A stretch of 64,000 bases of DNA from Oxytricha trifallax (GCA_000711775.1 ARYC01000675.1:62001-126000); one strand, 5' to 3'. Counted from the stretch's first letter, positions 10,702-24,775 are shown. Numbers and translations are program-made. Notes: generated from the letters alone by a model not told the origin.

Positions 10702-11632
10702 ATGAAAAATTTATATAAATTATTTCTTGAAAAGCTTGAAAAAGATTATAATCATTTTATTAAGGAAATCGTTCAGATTCCATATTATCTTATTGATTCT
10801 AAGGCATTTTTTCCTCTTCTTAATCTTAAAATCTTTTAAATTTAGTTTATTGATTTTAATTGTAATTATCAGATTTAATTTTATTTTGATCATTAATTAA
10901 TTTGTCTTAGTCCTACTAATTACTATTTAAGTTTTGATTAAAATTATTTTACTGTTATAATTGATTTTCAAAAATTCAAGAAAAATTTATCATATTTTTT
11001 ATTATAAATAAAAATGATTTCATTTTTTTCTATTTTTCTTTAACAAAGTTTATATTTTGCGTTATATTTTTTGTTAATTCTTTTAGTTTTTTTATCTTAT
11101 TTTTTTGACATTTGCTAATTATTTTTATATATAATTTTAATAAATTACATAGTAATTGAGTGATATAAATTTAATTAGATTGGTTTTAATGATGGTGGTG
11201 CTCTTCTAGATTAAATTAGTTATTATACTTCAACATTAATAAATCGTTTTCCAAGCTATCTTCGTTTTATTGCATCTTTTCCTTATTTCTCCTATATATT
11301 TGCTATTGTTAATATTTCTCGCTTGGAGATTGATCACTTGAATCGCTATTTTCATAGTACTTTTTCCAATAATCCTGTATTTGGCTTTATAACTTATATT
11401 AAAAATTATGGGATTAATTGGAATATATCAATTAATTTGGCTTTACTTTGGATCATTGATCACTATAAAATCTTCGAAAGCTACATTATGATCAATCTGT
11501 TGATCATTTCTATAAAATTAGGAGACTTATTTTAGAGATGGTTTATCATTAGATTGCTTTAAATTTTTATAAAAAATAAAGGGGATGGAATTTCAAAGCC
11601 TCTTCATATATACATAGTCATACTTTTGTAGT
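10702..11632 (+). CDS. T-rich open frame with one internal TGA; possible germline-limited or decayed gene
   Basis: From ATG 10702 (MKNLYKLFLEKLEKDYNHF) a frame is open for 153 codons to a TGA at 11161. The same frame then continues without shift for about 155 more codons (IGFNDGGALLDQ, SRLEIDHLNRYFHS, NNPVFGFITYIKNYG, INWNISINLALLW) before the next TGA. Codons end overwhelmingly in T and the strand is strongly T-rich, unlike all neighbouring genes. The internal TGA could lie in an IES, mark a pseudogene, or be read through. In-frame TAA/TAG codons argue against a mitochondrial insert. No family was recognised and conservation is untested. Confidence 0.3.
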
Positions 11633-11919
11633 GAAATTATAGTAAAAATAATGAATTAAGAGTTGCTTTTTGTAGAAAGATAATTGTAAGATAGTTATCT
11701 GGCAATTATATTACATATAATAAAAATAAAGAGAATTTGAAATTTTTCATAACTTAAGTAAATTATAAAAGCATAGTACTATTCAGTCTTTAAAAGTGAA
11801 AAATGAGCATGAAAGAGTATTGAGATATTATAATCGAGAAACTATTTCATTATTGGTATTTAATTATGAACTTTCTCATAATTTTGTATCTACAATGTTT
11901 AATAATAAATCGTTTTTAA

Positions 11920-12972
11920 TCAGAAACTCCCTAAAATATTTTTCTTCTTAAGGCTCTTCATCAAACTAAATAAAATCGAATTGCATTTAAATAATTTAAT
12001 TTAATGCCTTTCCTTCAACCTTATCAAGTCATTCTGGTATTATTAATTTAAATCTTCCTCCTCTTATATAGATGAGCTACTTTGATTTAAATTATCAGAT
12101 TTTAAATTTGAGGAATTTTGATTTTTTTATGCTAATATAGGACCTAGCAGATCTATATGTTTTTGAATTCTTTCTTAGAGCAAATCTCTCATGGTCTTAA
12201 CATGTTCATTAGAATCATCAAAATATGATTTATCTAATGGTTGTGGTAATGGCTTGAGAGGTTTGCTATAATTGTTCAATAATTTTACCATATAATCACT
12301 CTTTAATTAATTTTGAGGTTAAAGGCCTTTGCTATAATATTGTCGCTTGTTTTAATATTTTACAGCAGTAACCTACTAATATCTCTTTAATTATTAGAGT
12401 TGTATCTTTAAATATAAAATTTAGAGTAATTTACATTCTATAATTTAGAATCTCTAAGGCTTTTTGGCAATATAGTAAGCATTAAATGATACTTAATCAC
12501 TCAATTATTAATCAATCGTGGTCTGATTTTATTAAAATGTGAAATTATCTGGTTTGGCTTTTATTTTGTTAAATTGGTTAATTGGGCGGAAGAACTCAGC
12601 TGGATTTATTACTCCTCGGAAAAGATTGTAGTCTGGGTTTGGTTTTAAGTCTTATAAAAAATTTGCATCTATATCAAATATTCATAAATATTTTAATGGG
12701 AAAAACCTTAATAAACCCAATTTTAATCATTTTTATAATAGTTTAAACAAACTTTTTATCATATAATTTGACAAGTATATAATTAGGCTATTATCATATT
12801 AAATTTATTTTTACAAATATTAAGAAAAGAATAATGTACATTAAAGAGCTTGTTGCTTAAGTTAAATTGGTATGACTTTTTTAATTGTAGGTGCCTTTTC
12901 CTTGTCAATTAAACATTATTCCTGATTTTAAGAGATTTATTGGTTTTATGATTTTTTATTCGAAGACATCAT
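11920..12972 (-). CDS. Unidentified glutamine/asparagine-rich protein
   Basis: Start MMSSNKKSQNQQISQ at 12972; a probable GT-AG intron follows KQQAL. The central block contains DANFLQDLKPNPDYNLFRG and INPAEFFRPINQFNKIKA; a later block contains KPLKPLPQPLDKSYFDDS and HVKTMRDLLQERIQKHIDLL, with a serine-rich C-terminal part. The frame ends at TGA 11920-11922. Between the central and later blocks the phase changes across an AT-rich stretch that is probably an intron or IES. No recognised domain. The 3' end overlaps an open plus-strand frame, so boundaries are approximate. Confidence 0.45.
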
Positions 12973-14284
12973 TTTACTACTGATACTTATTTTGGCTATT
13001 CAAAACTTATAAACAATTATAATATCTATTCATTATAAATTGTTTTATAGGTATTCATTCTATAATTTATTGTAGAAATAAAATATATGAAATCTTAAAA
13101 TATAATTTAAATTATTATTTTTTATAGGTTTAGATTAAATATAATAAGGATACTAAGTTGATTTATCTATCATTTAATTAAAAAACTAAATTTTTAAAGT
13201 AAAATCATATCAATGATTTATAAATATAAATATGATTATAATTTAGTTGAATATTAATATATAAATTAAAATTGTTAAATTAATCAATGATGATGAAAAG
13301 ACCGTTGACTGCTCAAAATATGAACTAAAACATATAAAATCAAAATCAATATTCTTAAATAAAAATACATAAATTGAAAAATTAGCTTTATGGTTAAGTT
13401 TATATTTAAATTTTAAGCTAAATTTATTTTTAATGAATGAATTTAATTAATTAAAAAAGAATCAGTAAAACCATTGATTTATAAAATTAAATAGGCGATA
13501 AAATTTTCCATTTATTAACTTAAATTTGTTAATAGCAATTTCTATTAAATATTAAAAAATAATTAATTGAATGCTGATGCATTAATCATAGATTAAAAGT
13601 ATTTTTTGTTATATTTAAGATAAGAAGTAAATTATATTGAAAAAAGGATTATAAAATGGTTTATAATTAAATTATTATATACTTTATCCTAAATCACTCA
13701 AAATAAAATATAAAGATTTTATGATATATCCTGCAATTATAGTTGAGATTTCGCTTTAGATAATTTAAGAATACTTTTAGATATAAAAATTTTTGGTAAT
13801 TTTTAATTAAGCCCTTAAAACTAGCTATTTAATTTTCTCTAGAGAGCGAAAATATTAATATATATATTAAAATAGAACAAATTCTTAAATTTATTGAACT
13901 ATGCTGCGTTTAAATTAAGCAAACATTACTAGGGATTTGCATTTCATAATAATTTAGTCATTATTTATTAATATCCAAAATCAAATGCATTTTTGCATGA
14001 TTAATATATTTTTTCTGATTATTTTTACAATAGTAAACAAATTCAAGCAATCATAATCATAAAAGGAAATTACAAGCTGAAAATTAAATAAAAATTACTT
14101 TATTTGGCTTGAATTTAATAAATTAAGAATTGTTGTTTTATTTAATTAAAATAGAATGATCTCTAAGAACATAAAGAATAAAAAATTTATTTTTTTAATT
14201 TTCTAATATCTCATTAATAATTCATGATCATTTTGTACATTTAATTTAAAGAATGATTTTTCTGATGATGAATTTGATATTGAA
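12973..14284. other. AT-rich intergenic stretch
   Basis: About 1.3 kb of very AT-rich sequence without a credible reading frame. Nothing else was recognised. The upstream region of the next gene contains a short frame (from ATG 14157) that ends at TGA and is not convincing. Confidence 0.5.
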
Positions 14285-17200
14285 ATGAATGATATAGATG
14301 AAAGCGTGAGATAGAACTCAATATAACAAAACCAATCTTCATAAATCTTGGATTAACGCAACTTTAATTCTCGTACCAATAACCAAAGATAATAATAAAA
14401 TTCATAGCAAAATATTTCATAACTTTAATAAGACCAAAACTAGAGCATGAAAATATAGCATTAAAACATGTAAAATTATCAAAATTCAAATGCTTCAAAG
14501 TCAAAGATGTGCTTCGATCTAAATAGCAAAACCAATGTGAGTGGAAATTTATAGAATTAGACTTAGAACACATTTACGAATAGAGTGCAAAGTGCAATGA
14601 CATAGAAATCACCTAAAAATTATAGAAACAATGAAGGAATTGTAAAAGATTGCTTGAAAGAATCTGTTATTGATGCTGAGTTCGAAACGACTACGAAGAA
14701 CAGATAATCCAATAACAAAACCTAAATAATTTATCATTACAACTAAACAGTCCTTAAATAAATTTAATTTTGCATTTTATATTCATATTAATAAAATAAC
14801 AGAGCACCAAATACAATAGATAGAAACAGCAGTTTAAAGAAGCAATATAAAAACAGTATTTTAGATGAAACCCAAAAAGTGGAATATGGAGAACCAATTA
14901 AGAATTTCAATCTAAAACAAAAACTTCAAGCATCAAGATCAAAAGAGAACATGAGGTATGTGCAAGACGATCAGAGCAGTGATGTGAATAGCTTCAATAA
15001 TACTCTCAATAGTAAATAGTTTTAAAATAAGAAACTTGGATCTACAGCTGCATTTAATATGATAAATTCAACTAATAACTAACCGTAAACAGCTAGAAAT
15101 ACTTAAAATAATACCCATAATAGAACTTATCAAAGAATTATGTAGAAAACTTAAAACATCTTGAACACTTCAGCTGGAAATTCTCAAAACTAAAGTCCAA
15201 AAGATAATTTGAAAGATAAAGTTTACTCAAAAATGTTCACTCATCTTATGAAAGCTAGATAGAAATCTCCAACTATCTCTGAAAACTACAAAACTCATTA
15301 GTAAGTAAAATAGAGTCAAAATGATTCTTTGAGATTGAAAGAATATTTCCTAAATCAAGAAGACACCAAGCAGAAATAACAGCTTAAAACATTAAATAAG
15401 TCTTGTAGTTAAAGACTACTAGAGAAAGGTTAAACTTACAAACTAAAGAAGGAGATTCTATAGAAGTTTGACTCAATTGCTGAGTTTAATTCTTGCTAAT
15501 TTCAACCTAGAACAAATAAATCTAATTCCCCAATGAGAGATATTGATTAATACCTACGAGATCAAGAGTCTTATGAATTAACAAAGTAGCGAAAAATTCA
15601 TGAAAAACTAAACCAAGAGGAAAAATTAGACCTCGAGAAAATTAATTCGACTCACATAAGCAGAGGTAGCTCAAAAATGGTTAGAAATATTGATAGATAT
15701 AGATAGTCACCCACACCTCTAGATGTTTCATAAAATCTCTATGATCTTGGAAAAGATAAATTGTTAAAGAAGACTCATTAGATGCAGGAGTTAAAACACT
15801 ACATTGAATTAAAATCTTAAGGAAAACAAAATTAATACTTGCAGTAATCCTACTCTCAAAGTAATTTAAGGGATTCTCAATCTTAAATTACATAATTCAA
15901 TTAGAGCTAGATATTTAACGATAGTAGTTTTATGCCATAGATTAACAAAAAATATCATGATTTAAAGCGTAATGATAGTGTGGGTAATATTTTGTATAAG
16001 GATGCAATGGATCGCCAAAGAGTAAACTTAGAGAAAAGCAACAGTTATTTGAGAACTCATTAACCAGAGTTTATAAGTTAGAAAAAGTCAGATAAATATC
16101 TCATTGATGGATTTAAGAAGGAATTTGAGGGAATTTTAAAAGAAAATGATTACAAATTTGTAAATATTGAAGAGTATTTAGATTTCTTTACTTAACTGGG
16201 ATTTGTTTAGTTTAATGATTCCAGTAGATATCATGCAAAATAACTAATAGAAGACTCATATATCTTTGAAATGCTTAAATAGAGTAAAAACTTTCACAAA
16301 AATCTCTTTACCATAGTGCTTTCAATCATGAATATTCATTCTCCTTAGGATGTTTAGCTTAATGATTCCACTATGAGTTCCCATGTCATTCATGAAGTAT
16401 CAATTAAGAAAATGCTCTAAGTATCCAATGACTAAATAAATCATAATGACGACTACATGAGTGGACAAAACTTGAATCAATCTCATATCATCAATAGAAA
16501 AGAATGCCAAGCTTTGTAAACTATGCTTTAACAATAGAGTAAAGATTATTTTAGCAAGGGAGAAATGAAATTTACATAGGATCAAGTAAAAATGATTCAT
16601 AAATTTTTCTTACCTCTTTACTATAACAGAAAGGAGTTTGAATAAATGAGGAGACGAAGATCAGCTTCACCAGAGATTGTTTAACCTACATTCAAACCCA
16701 CTATTAACACTATAAGTAATTAATTTTAACTTTTCATTATTTAATTTGTTATAAGACTGTCAAGTTAGCTGATAAAGTCTTGAAAAAACTTAAAGGAGGA
16801 AACCACAATACTTCAACTTTGAATAATTCAAGGCACTTCGATATTCTCATATAAAAAGGTTAGCATATCCAAAATAAAAAAGAAATTATGCTGAAAAAGA
16901 AAGTAGACCCTAATCTTAGTGAATGCTCATTCAAGCCTTTAATTTCTGATAATACTAAGAAATTAGCTTAATCTTAATCCTAGAAACGACTTGATGAAAA
17001 CGGAACATAATCTAGCAAATTTGTGGAACTGCATAATGAATACAAATCTAAAAAGCTAGTTCGAGCTGACAAGACTACTGAGTAAATTGACTATGAGAAA
17101 AGTCTTAAGGAATTAACTTTTTAACCAAACAGAAGTGGTTAGAATGGTAGCATTTCATAGAGATTGAGATAAGGAGTGTCTTCAAAGTAAAGCAGATAAG

Positions 17201-17903
17201 TTTCAAATAGCAGCAACTCTCACTATAGCAAGACAGGCATAAAAACATACCAAACAACATAGAATCTAAATTAGAAGAAAATCACCATAAAAAATTAGTA
17301 GAACAATTTTAAGCAAAGCTAACATGATTAAGAACCCTAGAATTTCTCTGGCTATTTAAATAATTAAAGTGGCTTTAATTCTTAGTAAAGAAGTTTCCAA
17401 AAAGAAGCTGAGAAAAGAGATAGAGAGCGTAATCCTGATTAAGCATTTTTCAATCAATAGAGCAATATCTCAAGCATAAACAATACTTTCACTAATTAGT
17501 ATATCAATCATTCTTCTACATTAAACAACGAAGATGACTAATAAGAACCTTAATATGTAATTGCAATCGAGCTTGAAGGGTAAAACTTTAAAATAAACAT
17601 TTTTGAAGGGGATAAACCTCAGGAAGTGATTTAAAACTTCTTCAAAGACAAAAGTAAGTCATTTATATGTGATTTTAATCTCCTTTTATATTAGATTTGA
17701 ATGATAGAGTTCAGCAAAAGATCATTAAACTTATCACTGAGTAAATGCAAACTTCAAATCTTATAATTAATTCTCCACCCCCATAACAATTCATTGACCA
17801 GAGTTCTGATTCATGCTAGCTGAGAGCGAATAATATTGTTGTTAATAGTTAAGCTGACTAGATATTGGAAGCCAACCAAGCTTACGATCATTCTTTTAAT
17901 TGA
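14285..17903 (+). CDS. Large low-complexity, coiled-coil-prone protein with conserved ciliate C-terminal motif
   Basis: From MNDIDESVRQNS (ATG 14285) the frame is open for about 2.4 kb through very many TAA/TAG codons. Two short GT-AG introns follow (near 16707-16755 and 17648-17688), and the end is at TGA 17901. The protein is about 1,170 residues, rich in Q, N, S and K. More ordered patches include FKKEFEGILKENDYKFVN with IEEYLDFFTQLGFVQF, KMIHKFFLPLYYNRKEFEQ, and a C-terminal QYVIAIELEGQNFKINIFEG then DKPQEVIQNFFKDKN. The last element resembles a short ubiquitin-like or doublet motif seen near the C-termini of large ciliate cytoskeletal proteins (from memory). Start choice is uncertain because an upstream exon could exist. 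No IES is needed. A cytoskeletal or ciliary role is only a guess. Confidence 0.75.
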
Positions 17904-18041
17904 GAATCACAAAACTTTATATATAAATTTCGAGTTATTTGATAATGTAGTATGAAATTTTAATTAAAAATGTTTGAAGTGACTTGTTATAACTTAATTT
18001 AACTTATAATTAAATTAAAATTGCTTTGAAATAAATTAAAA

Positions 18042-20866
18042 ATGGACGGTGTTACTGAATCAGCCCATAAAACTGGTGGTCATCTAGATCCTAATGATTT
18101 AGCTGGCTCTTAAGGACCTTCAACTACGGTTAACCTAAGTAAGGTTTTCTTTGATATTTGAAATTATTATGAAATTTACAAGCAATATTTGCCCATTCAA
18201 GCTTCTTATTCTTAACATATTTTATTTTAGAAGACAAAAAGACGTTTTATTTGGAGACTTCAGCTTTCCTCACTGGTGTGAACATAGTAGAAAAGGGTCC
18301 CAAGAAAATTGATGAGGGACTGCCTAAATCAGCAGAGATAAACTAAACTCATGCCAAACTTAATGAATTAGTAACAGTAAGTCTAAGTTATTTTATTTAT
18401 TACTCATTCATATCAATATATATATATATCCCTTGCAGATTTATTGAAACGATTCTTATTTTATTCTTTTCTAACCATCTTCTAATTAACAAATTTCTAA
18501 TTTATTCAAGGACCTTTTAACTTACTTTTATATTTATATAGGACTTAGGAACTAAAATATCAGAGGTTATTAAGGATCATGAAAACGATTTCTTCGTGGC
18601 TTTTAAAAACAAGATGTATGCAATTATGAAAGAAATGCGAGAGCTCAAGGAAAAAGCAAGTTCAGAGAGACATAAAGCTAAATAAGAAGCTAGACTCATC
18701 AACTTAGATATCTCAATTTTAATCTACTTTTTGTTGTATATATTGTTTTAAAATACTTGACTATTAAATGAAATGATTGATATAACTATATTAAATATTA
18801 AAATTAGAAAAAGAGAGAGACTGGTTTAGAAGAGAAGCCTTAAAACTTGACAAAATGTGCAAAGATCACAAACGCATTCTGAATAAATTGAAAGCTACAC
18901 TCGAAAATATAGAGGAAGATAGAGATTTCTTCTAGGAACAGCTTTTCAACGCTAAGAAAGTAAATAAGGCCTTGTTAATGGAACTTGAGAAGTACAAAAC
19001 TTCATTATACATTTTTAGTTAGTATCTATGTATAACTTATTCTATATGCCATTATGTGATTGATGAATGGAGACAACATGGCCATTACTGGTGGTCCATC
19101 AGTCTTCAATTCTATGAAATTGCAGTATCAACAACCTTTAGCCATTTAAGAAGACTACCACAACAAGAAATCAGCTAATGGTTAATCAACTCAGTTTTAA
19201 TTTAATAAATTAAACTAATTCTTACACTTTTCCATCCAGTTAAATAAAATTAATATATTATGCAAACTTAAACTCAGAAACTGAAATCTTAGATTAATGA
19301 AGCTATAAGACAGAAACCAGAGGAGGCTTTGTAAGACCCTGTTGGTGATTTAGTTGATAACTACTTCAAGTTGAGAGATAGTGGGGTGGGAGAAGCTAAT
19401 ACTATGAATTTGGGCATGGATGATGAACTCGATGAAAGATAAACCATCAAATATTATCGTATTAATGGAGATATTCATAAAATAATATGTGTTATTTTAT
19501 ATTTTACCTATAAGAGCTTGATTAAATGGCAGAAAACATTAAGCCAAGTGACTACCGATTCACTAAGACTCAACAATAGTAAAATTAATTGGGAAATACT
19601 ATCAACACAAGCAAGGGCCAGACCCTCAAAAGTGATTAATTAAGAGCTATTGAGAACGGAAATGGATAAGCAAATGGTATGGTCTCTATTGAGGAATACA
19701 GGAAAATTGTTCAAGAAAATGCTGAACTTAAAGATAGAGAGATTAAGTATTAACAAATATGATAAATTGAAACATGGTATTCAATTTTTTTAATAACAAA
19801 TAATTTTACTGTATGCAGAGACAATCAGACACTTGAAAAATCAAATTGATTCAGAGAAGAAAAACGCAAGATCATTAAGAGCAGAAAAAGTGAATTTTAT
19901 GATGTAAAGAAATGAATTGGAAGAATTTTTCTTGCAGTGTATCGAGGAAGTGAGGAAAGATATCGTTAAGAGAAAAAGTATCACCACAGCTGGTTACAGT
20001 ACAACCAAGAAAAATCTTAAGAGATCAACTTCAACTGCATCTATGACTTAAAATTTTACAATTAGCACAATCTTTTTAAGCTATGAAATTATAATAATGC
20101 CTATAAATGACTAAGACAGGCACTCAAGCATATCAAGAAGAGTAAAATATTTAAAATGCAAAACTCGACCAATATACAGCTACAGACAAGAGAAAAGTCA
20201 TTGAATTGCTCATGTCAAATGAAAATGTATTGCTATTTTTATATGAGAAGCTTTTCCCAGCTACAAATATGTCATCTTAGAGTACTGCATAGTCAAGATA
20301 CAATAGATATTTTGTTTTTCTTCTATTCTTAATTTGCTGTAAAACACTGCAGGAATGAATAGTATGGGTGGTAATGTGAGATTTACTACAGATTCAGGAG
20401 TTCCCATTGGTTTGAATAACAATATTGCTTCAGCTTCCACTATGCAAGGCAGATCACAGACTTCAGTTGGAGGAAGCAGATTGAATGTTAATAGGGCAAA
20501 TATGAATTCTTTGCAAAATTATGGGTTTGGTAGCGGTGCGATGGGAGTCGGGTCTGGCATTGATTCAGCTATTCTTAACTCCAATTCTCTCCCACAAGCC
20601 AGTATTTTTATTACAAATTTTATAAGTAATGCATTTTTTAATATATAAGTATCCCTGGGATGAGTATCTAAAACAACATTTAAAATCTCAATTTGAACAT
20701 TAATCTTTCTAAAGGAGCTTATGGAAGCTCTTAGTTCTTACCTTAGTAATATGGGACAGTCCTAAATAATCGTGGTGCGACAGCTCCATTAGGATAAGCT
20801 AGAACAAAGAAAGGTATTCAAGCATAGCTAAATGCTTTAGGAAACAAGAATAAATATGCTTTATGA
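18042..20866 (+). CDS. Intron-rich coiled-coil protein, candidate cilium/basal-body component
   Basis: Starts [19 protein letters not shown] at 18042 and ends [14 protein letters not shown] at TGA 20864. At least eight GT-AG introns of 46-180 nt can be placed by phase. Exon blocks: [18 protein letters not shown], a long coiled coil with [20 protein letters not shown] and [36 protein letters not shown], a second coiled coil [37 protein letters not shown], then a conserved-looking [24 protein letters not shown] element, and a Gly/Asn/Ser-rich tail ([17 protein letters not shown]). The architecture resembles conserved eukaryotic ciliary coiled-coil proteins, but no family could be named with certainty. 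It follows the previous gene on the same strand by 139 bp. Confidence 0.7.
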
Positions 20867-20978
20867 ATTAAATATAGAAGAAATTTTAAAAATAATCTCA
20901 TTAATAGATTTAGCTAAAATAAATCATATTAAAAGGAAATAATAAATTGAATGATTAAGTTAATTGATAAATTTAGAA

Positions 20979-22640
20979 TCATAAAACAGATTTATTAAGT
21001 TGAGATTTCTGGTTAGATCTAATGACTTAATATCTATCAAAGAGTTCTCTATTAAGATCCACTCTCTTTTTCCTAATAAAATTTGAAGCCAATAGCACCT
21101 CTTTTGTAATATCTGCTAATCGTTACTGACTATCGATGTGATTTTCTTTCAAATCTTTACTCTCTTTTTAAAAGGTTTATGAATTGCCCTAATCTTAATC
21201 AACTAAGTCTTGTTCATTTTTATCACCAACCATATCTTATGTTTTGATATCTTAAAAGTCACTAGACGATGAGGTATCATTAGGGTGCTTATCTTTACGT
21301 TTCAACGGCTTTAGCCTGGGATCTCTTAGTAATTCTACTGCTCTAGGAACACTGATTGTTTAAAACTCTCCAGTTTTACTATCTATCATTCGCATCTAGC
21401 TCTAAGTTTAAAATGCTTAATTAGTAGAACTTGCAGTTCCATTCTAACCTACTTTATAAGATTTTAAAGTACTTATATTGCCAAAGCTTCTTCGCAATTT
21501 TGTCAGTCTCTCATCACATTCTGATGAGGTTAAGTACATGGAGCCATTTGAGTTTTTAATATTTTTGTTATTTTTATGCTACTGAGTGAGTAAATGCTAG
21601 GCACCTCTCCAATGAGCTTTAGGGAGATGCATATCAGGAAATATAGAATGTTTAAAATGCTGAGCTTAATCAGCGAGATTTATAGGTTGCTGAATAGATT
21701 TATTCAAAGAAGACTGAACTCTATTAAATGTATCAACTGATTATCTAAATTTTGAAGTAGATTTTTAATATTCCTTCGAAGAACTCTTTCTTAAAGTTTG
21801 CTCTATAGAAGTGTTGACCTTTCTAATAGGCTTTATTTAAGCAATAATACATATGTTAGGTTCGTCTTCGTAGGGGTTTTGGGGTTTAGTTTTAGGTAGA
21901 GCTTTCTCTTAAACAGCTTTATCAGTATAAATAGATGAATCTAGGCTTTATCTAAATTGTAAATTAGTATATACTCTTTCCAAGCTGCTGTGAGTCTTAT
22001 AATAGAAACAAACTAAATTTTAGGAAATATAAATGTTTTAAATCTGATGGGTCCATTGACTTCTTTTTCCTTCTCTCTTTCTCTTAATTTGAGATAAAAA
22101 GCGTCAATCTAATTTTATTGAGGACTGCTATCAACATAATGTGAAGTCCTGTATCTATCTATGTATTACTTTGACATCTAAAAATATCAGTTAATAAGTA
22201 ATGTAACATTCATAAAATTCAGATGTTACCCTTGATCTTTAAGAGTTACTTTTAATCTTGCATAAATTGCTATTTACTTAACTTAGCACTTATTTTTCAT
22301 TACTCTGCTACTAATCCTCTTCTTTAATGAATATAGTATTACTTTAATTGTTTAAACTCATTTTCATATGTTTGATACTCTCATCTTAAGATAAGTCGTT
22401 TTAATTGGTAGATTTATTATTTTATGATTTCTACTTTTATCTTGTGTTAATATTTTAATCTTTATTCTAATAAGGCTATTTATTGAAATTCATGAAAGTA
22501 TGTGAAAATCTAGTCATATTTAGGGAAGATTAGTTGCTTTGGTTAGTGGAATGATTATTATTGTTGAGATCTAAAGATTTGTATTTCTATAGGTATTCGT
22601 CTTAAATTGTTCTGGGATTTCTTATGCTCTATAAATATTA
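20979..22640 (-). CDS. Unidentified serine/asparagine-rich protein
   Basis: The minus-strand frame ends NQKSQLNKSVL at TGA 20979-20981, convergent with the coiled-coil gene. The coding character is clear: KPQNPYEDEPNICIIAQIKP, FPDMHLPKAHWRGAQHLL, SSECDEREL-like SSECDERLTKLRRSFGN, TISVPRAVELLRDPRLKP, DITKEVLLASNFIRKKRV. A 68 nt GT-AG intron (after EREKEKE) is placed by phase, and another short one precedes MSKQYIDRYRTSHYVDSS. The N-terminal part is a long N/Q/S-rich stretch; the start codon was not located confidently. It is probably disordered with a few conserved linear motifs. No domain recognised. Confidence 0.6.
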
Positions 22641-23208
22641 AGAATCAGTTTATTGGTAAAACAGCGTTTTTAAAGTCAGAATCTTTTTTAATAAAATATC
22701 ACAATAAAATTAATCATGGTTTAAGATATATTTAGACTTACTTATTCTATAAATTAAAACACTCTGTCTTTGTAAACTATATTTAATTTTATCTTCGTGT
22801 TTTTAAGTATAAGTATTATTGCTCTTTATAATACAATATTTAAAATAAGTTTACTTTGATGCAATCTCTTCTCATCTATCTAACAGATAATTAAATAAAA
22901 AAATATAAATGCTAACATTTTAGCTTAATTTAGAGTTTATTTTCATGTATCTTGTCTACTTATTGATCGATTTGTTTGTCCTGTATGTAATAATTGTACA
23001 TGATATTTTTATTTTATATTATATTAAGATATATTATAATTAAAATCAAACAAAAATGAACAATGTTTAATCATAATGTTGTCAAAGTACTCACTACTTT
23101 ATACTGATTTGATATATTAATTGATTTAAATATGTGTAAATATTTGATAAAACCCCAAGAAATCTAGTCTCTCTTCAGGTAAGATTATAAAATTATTGCA
23201 TGAAATTG
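22641..23208. other. Divergent intergenic region
   Basis: AT-rich sequence between two divergently oriented genes. No motif was recognised; it probably contains both promoters and perhaps missing first exons. Confidence 0.4.
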
Positions 23209-24720
23209 ATGAGGGACTCTCAGAATTAGTTGCCATATTATTTAGAAGTATTAAATTAATCAGGCTTAATCATTACTGTAGCATCATTCCTAGACTAGGA
23301 AGAATTCTTCATTAAAACTAACCTTAAGTTGCAAAGAAGCGTAAGTTGAATTTCTGTTTTAACTTTTTAACAATATACAAGAAATAATATCAAATTTTTT
23401 TATTTATAGAGTTGTGAGCTTTGTGTTCTTAAGAAGGAAGCAGCATAATTACACATATCTTACAGCCGATTATTAAATATAGCAATAGAAATCAAATTAA
23501 AAAAGCGATCGATTGAGGAATAAAGTACAAACTTATTTCATCTGTCAACTATCAGATGAAAATAGTGATGTCCAAATAGATATGCTCAATGAAATAAATT
23601 AAATTTAAAGCTAAATCGCTAATTAGCATAAAAATGGGAGTTTAAAGGAGTTTTCAGATAAAACTTCATCATCTGGGATGGGTAGTGATATGATTAAAAA
23701 ACGAATTGTATTATTAAATCTCAGATTGAAGATTTAAAGAGCCAAGTTAACTCTCAAATATCTATATATAAATTATTAGAAAGTTAATTTAAACCTAGAA
23801 TAAAAAGGAACTTTGTTATTAGCAATTAGAACAGTAAATTCAATAAAAGTTAAGAACCTCTAATTCCAATTTATCAAGACAGAATATGTATAATAATCGT
23901 AGTGGTCATTAAAGACATAGGTCTAAGCGAGGTTCTGGGGATTACGATTAAGTTATCATTGAAGAGGAAGAATATAATTATTATGAAGTTTTCTATATCA
24001 AATTATGATTTATAGGAAGAAGACCAGCAGACTCAAGATAATAACAACAACGATGAATCTAAGTTTAATGGTGAAATCTCTATAGTAGCTGCTGCAAACA
24101 ATCAAGGAGATCCTAACTAACAAGATTAATCCACTAACATGCTGGAGGATCTATCTATGCTGAGGAAACTCTCTCTAGAAATAAACAGGAACTATGAGAA
24201 ATTTGCTGAACTCAGGAAAAGTCTCAATATATTTGGGGGTGGAGGAACAAAAAGCAATAATACTACACAGGGGTAGATGTAATTGGAGAGCTCAGGTTTC
24301 AACACTAACGGTTATAATTCAAATTCTAATGTCACTCCAACACCTTTTTTTATTGATGTTTTAAGTTTGTGTAAACCTAACAGCAATAAAAATGGAGGAA
24401 GTAGCAATCAACCCTAGAATACAGTCTAAAACATTATAAGAAAATCCCTTAATTTTAGCAACTAACCTGTTATAAATAACTAAAATTTGACAAGCAACTT
24501 TGTAGAATTGGGGAGCTAGGTTTCCATAGCAGCTGATATAGAAAGGCAATTCAGATTATTAGTAGATCAAAAGAATAAAGAGAAAATTGTCATTGAAGAA
24601 GCGCTTTTGCATTAAAAGCATAACTTAATTAATTTTTTATTGAAGAATAAATAAAATTTTAATGATGATTTGATGAAAATTTTCACAAAATAAAATAAAT
24701 TTGTAAAATAAGATAATTGA
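23209..24720 (+). CDS. Coiled-coil, Asn/Ser-rich protein of unknown function
   Basis: Start MRDSQNQLPYYLEVLNQSG at 23209, followed by LIITVASFLDQEEFFIKTN. A GT-AG intron (gtaagttgaa...tttatag) leads to SCELCVLKKEAAQLHISYS and RLLNIAIEIKLKKRS. Beyond that the phase changes two or three times (short introns or IESs), with blocks DENSDVQIDMLNEINQIQ, IEDLKSQVNSQISIYKLLE, SNLSRQNMYNNRSGHQRHR, an acidic EEEEYNYYE, then a 28 nt GT-AG interval, and a long final exon with NMLEDLSMLRKLSLEINRN and DIERQFRLLVDQKNKEK, to TGA 24718. No family recognised. The many short interruptions make exact exon limits uncertain. Confidence 0.6.
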
Positions 24721-24775
24721 GAAATAGTGTTTGAAACACAGTTTAGTCTACTATGTTATCAGAGATTTGATTGAA

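Noticed and set aside
10702-11632. Mitochondrial DNA insertion
   Set aside because: T-rich codon use suggested it, but the frame contains several TAA and TAG codons that are stops in ciliate mitochondria.
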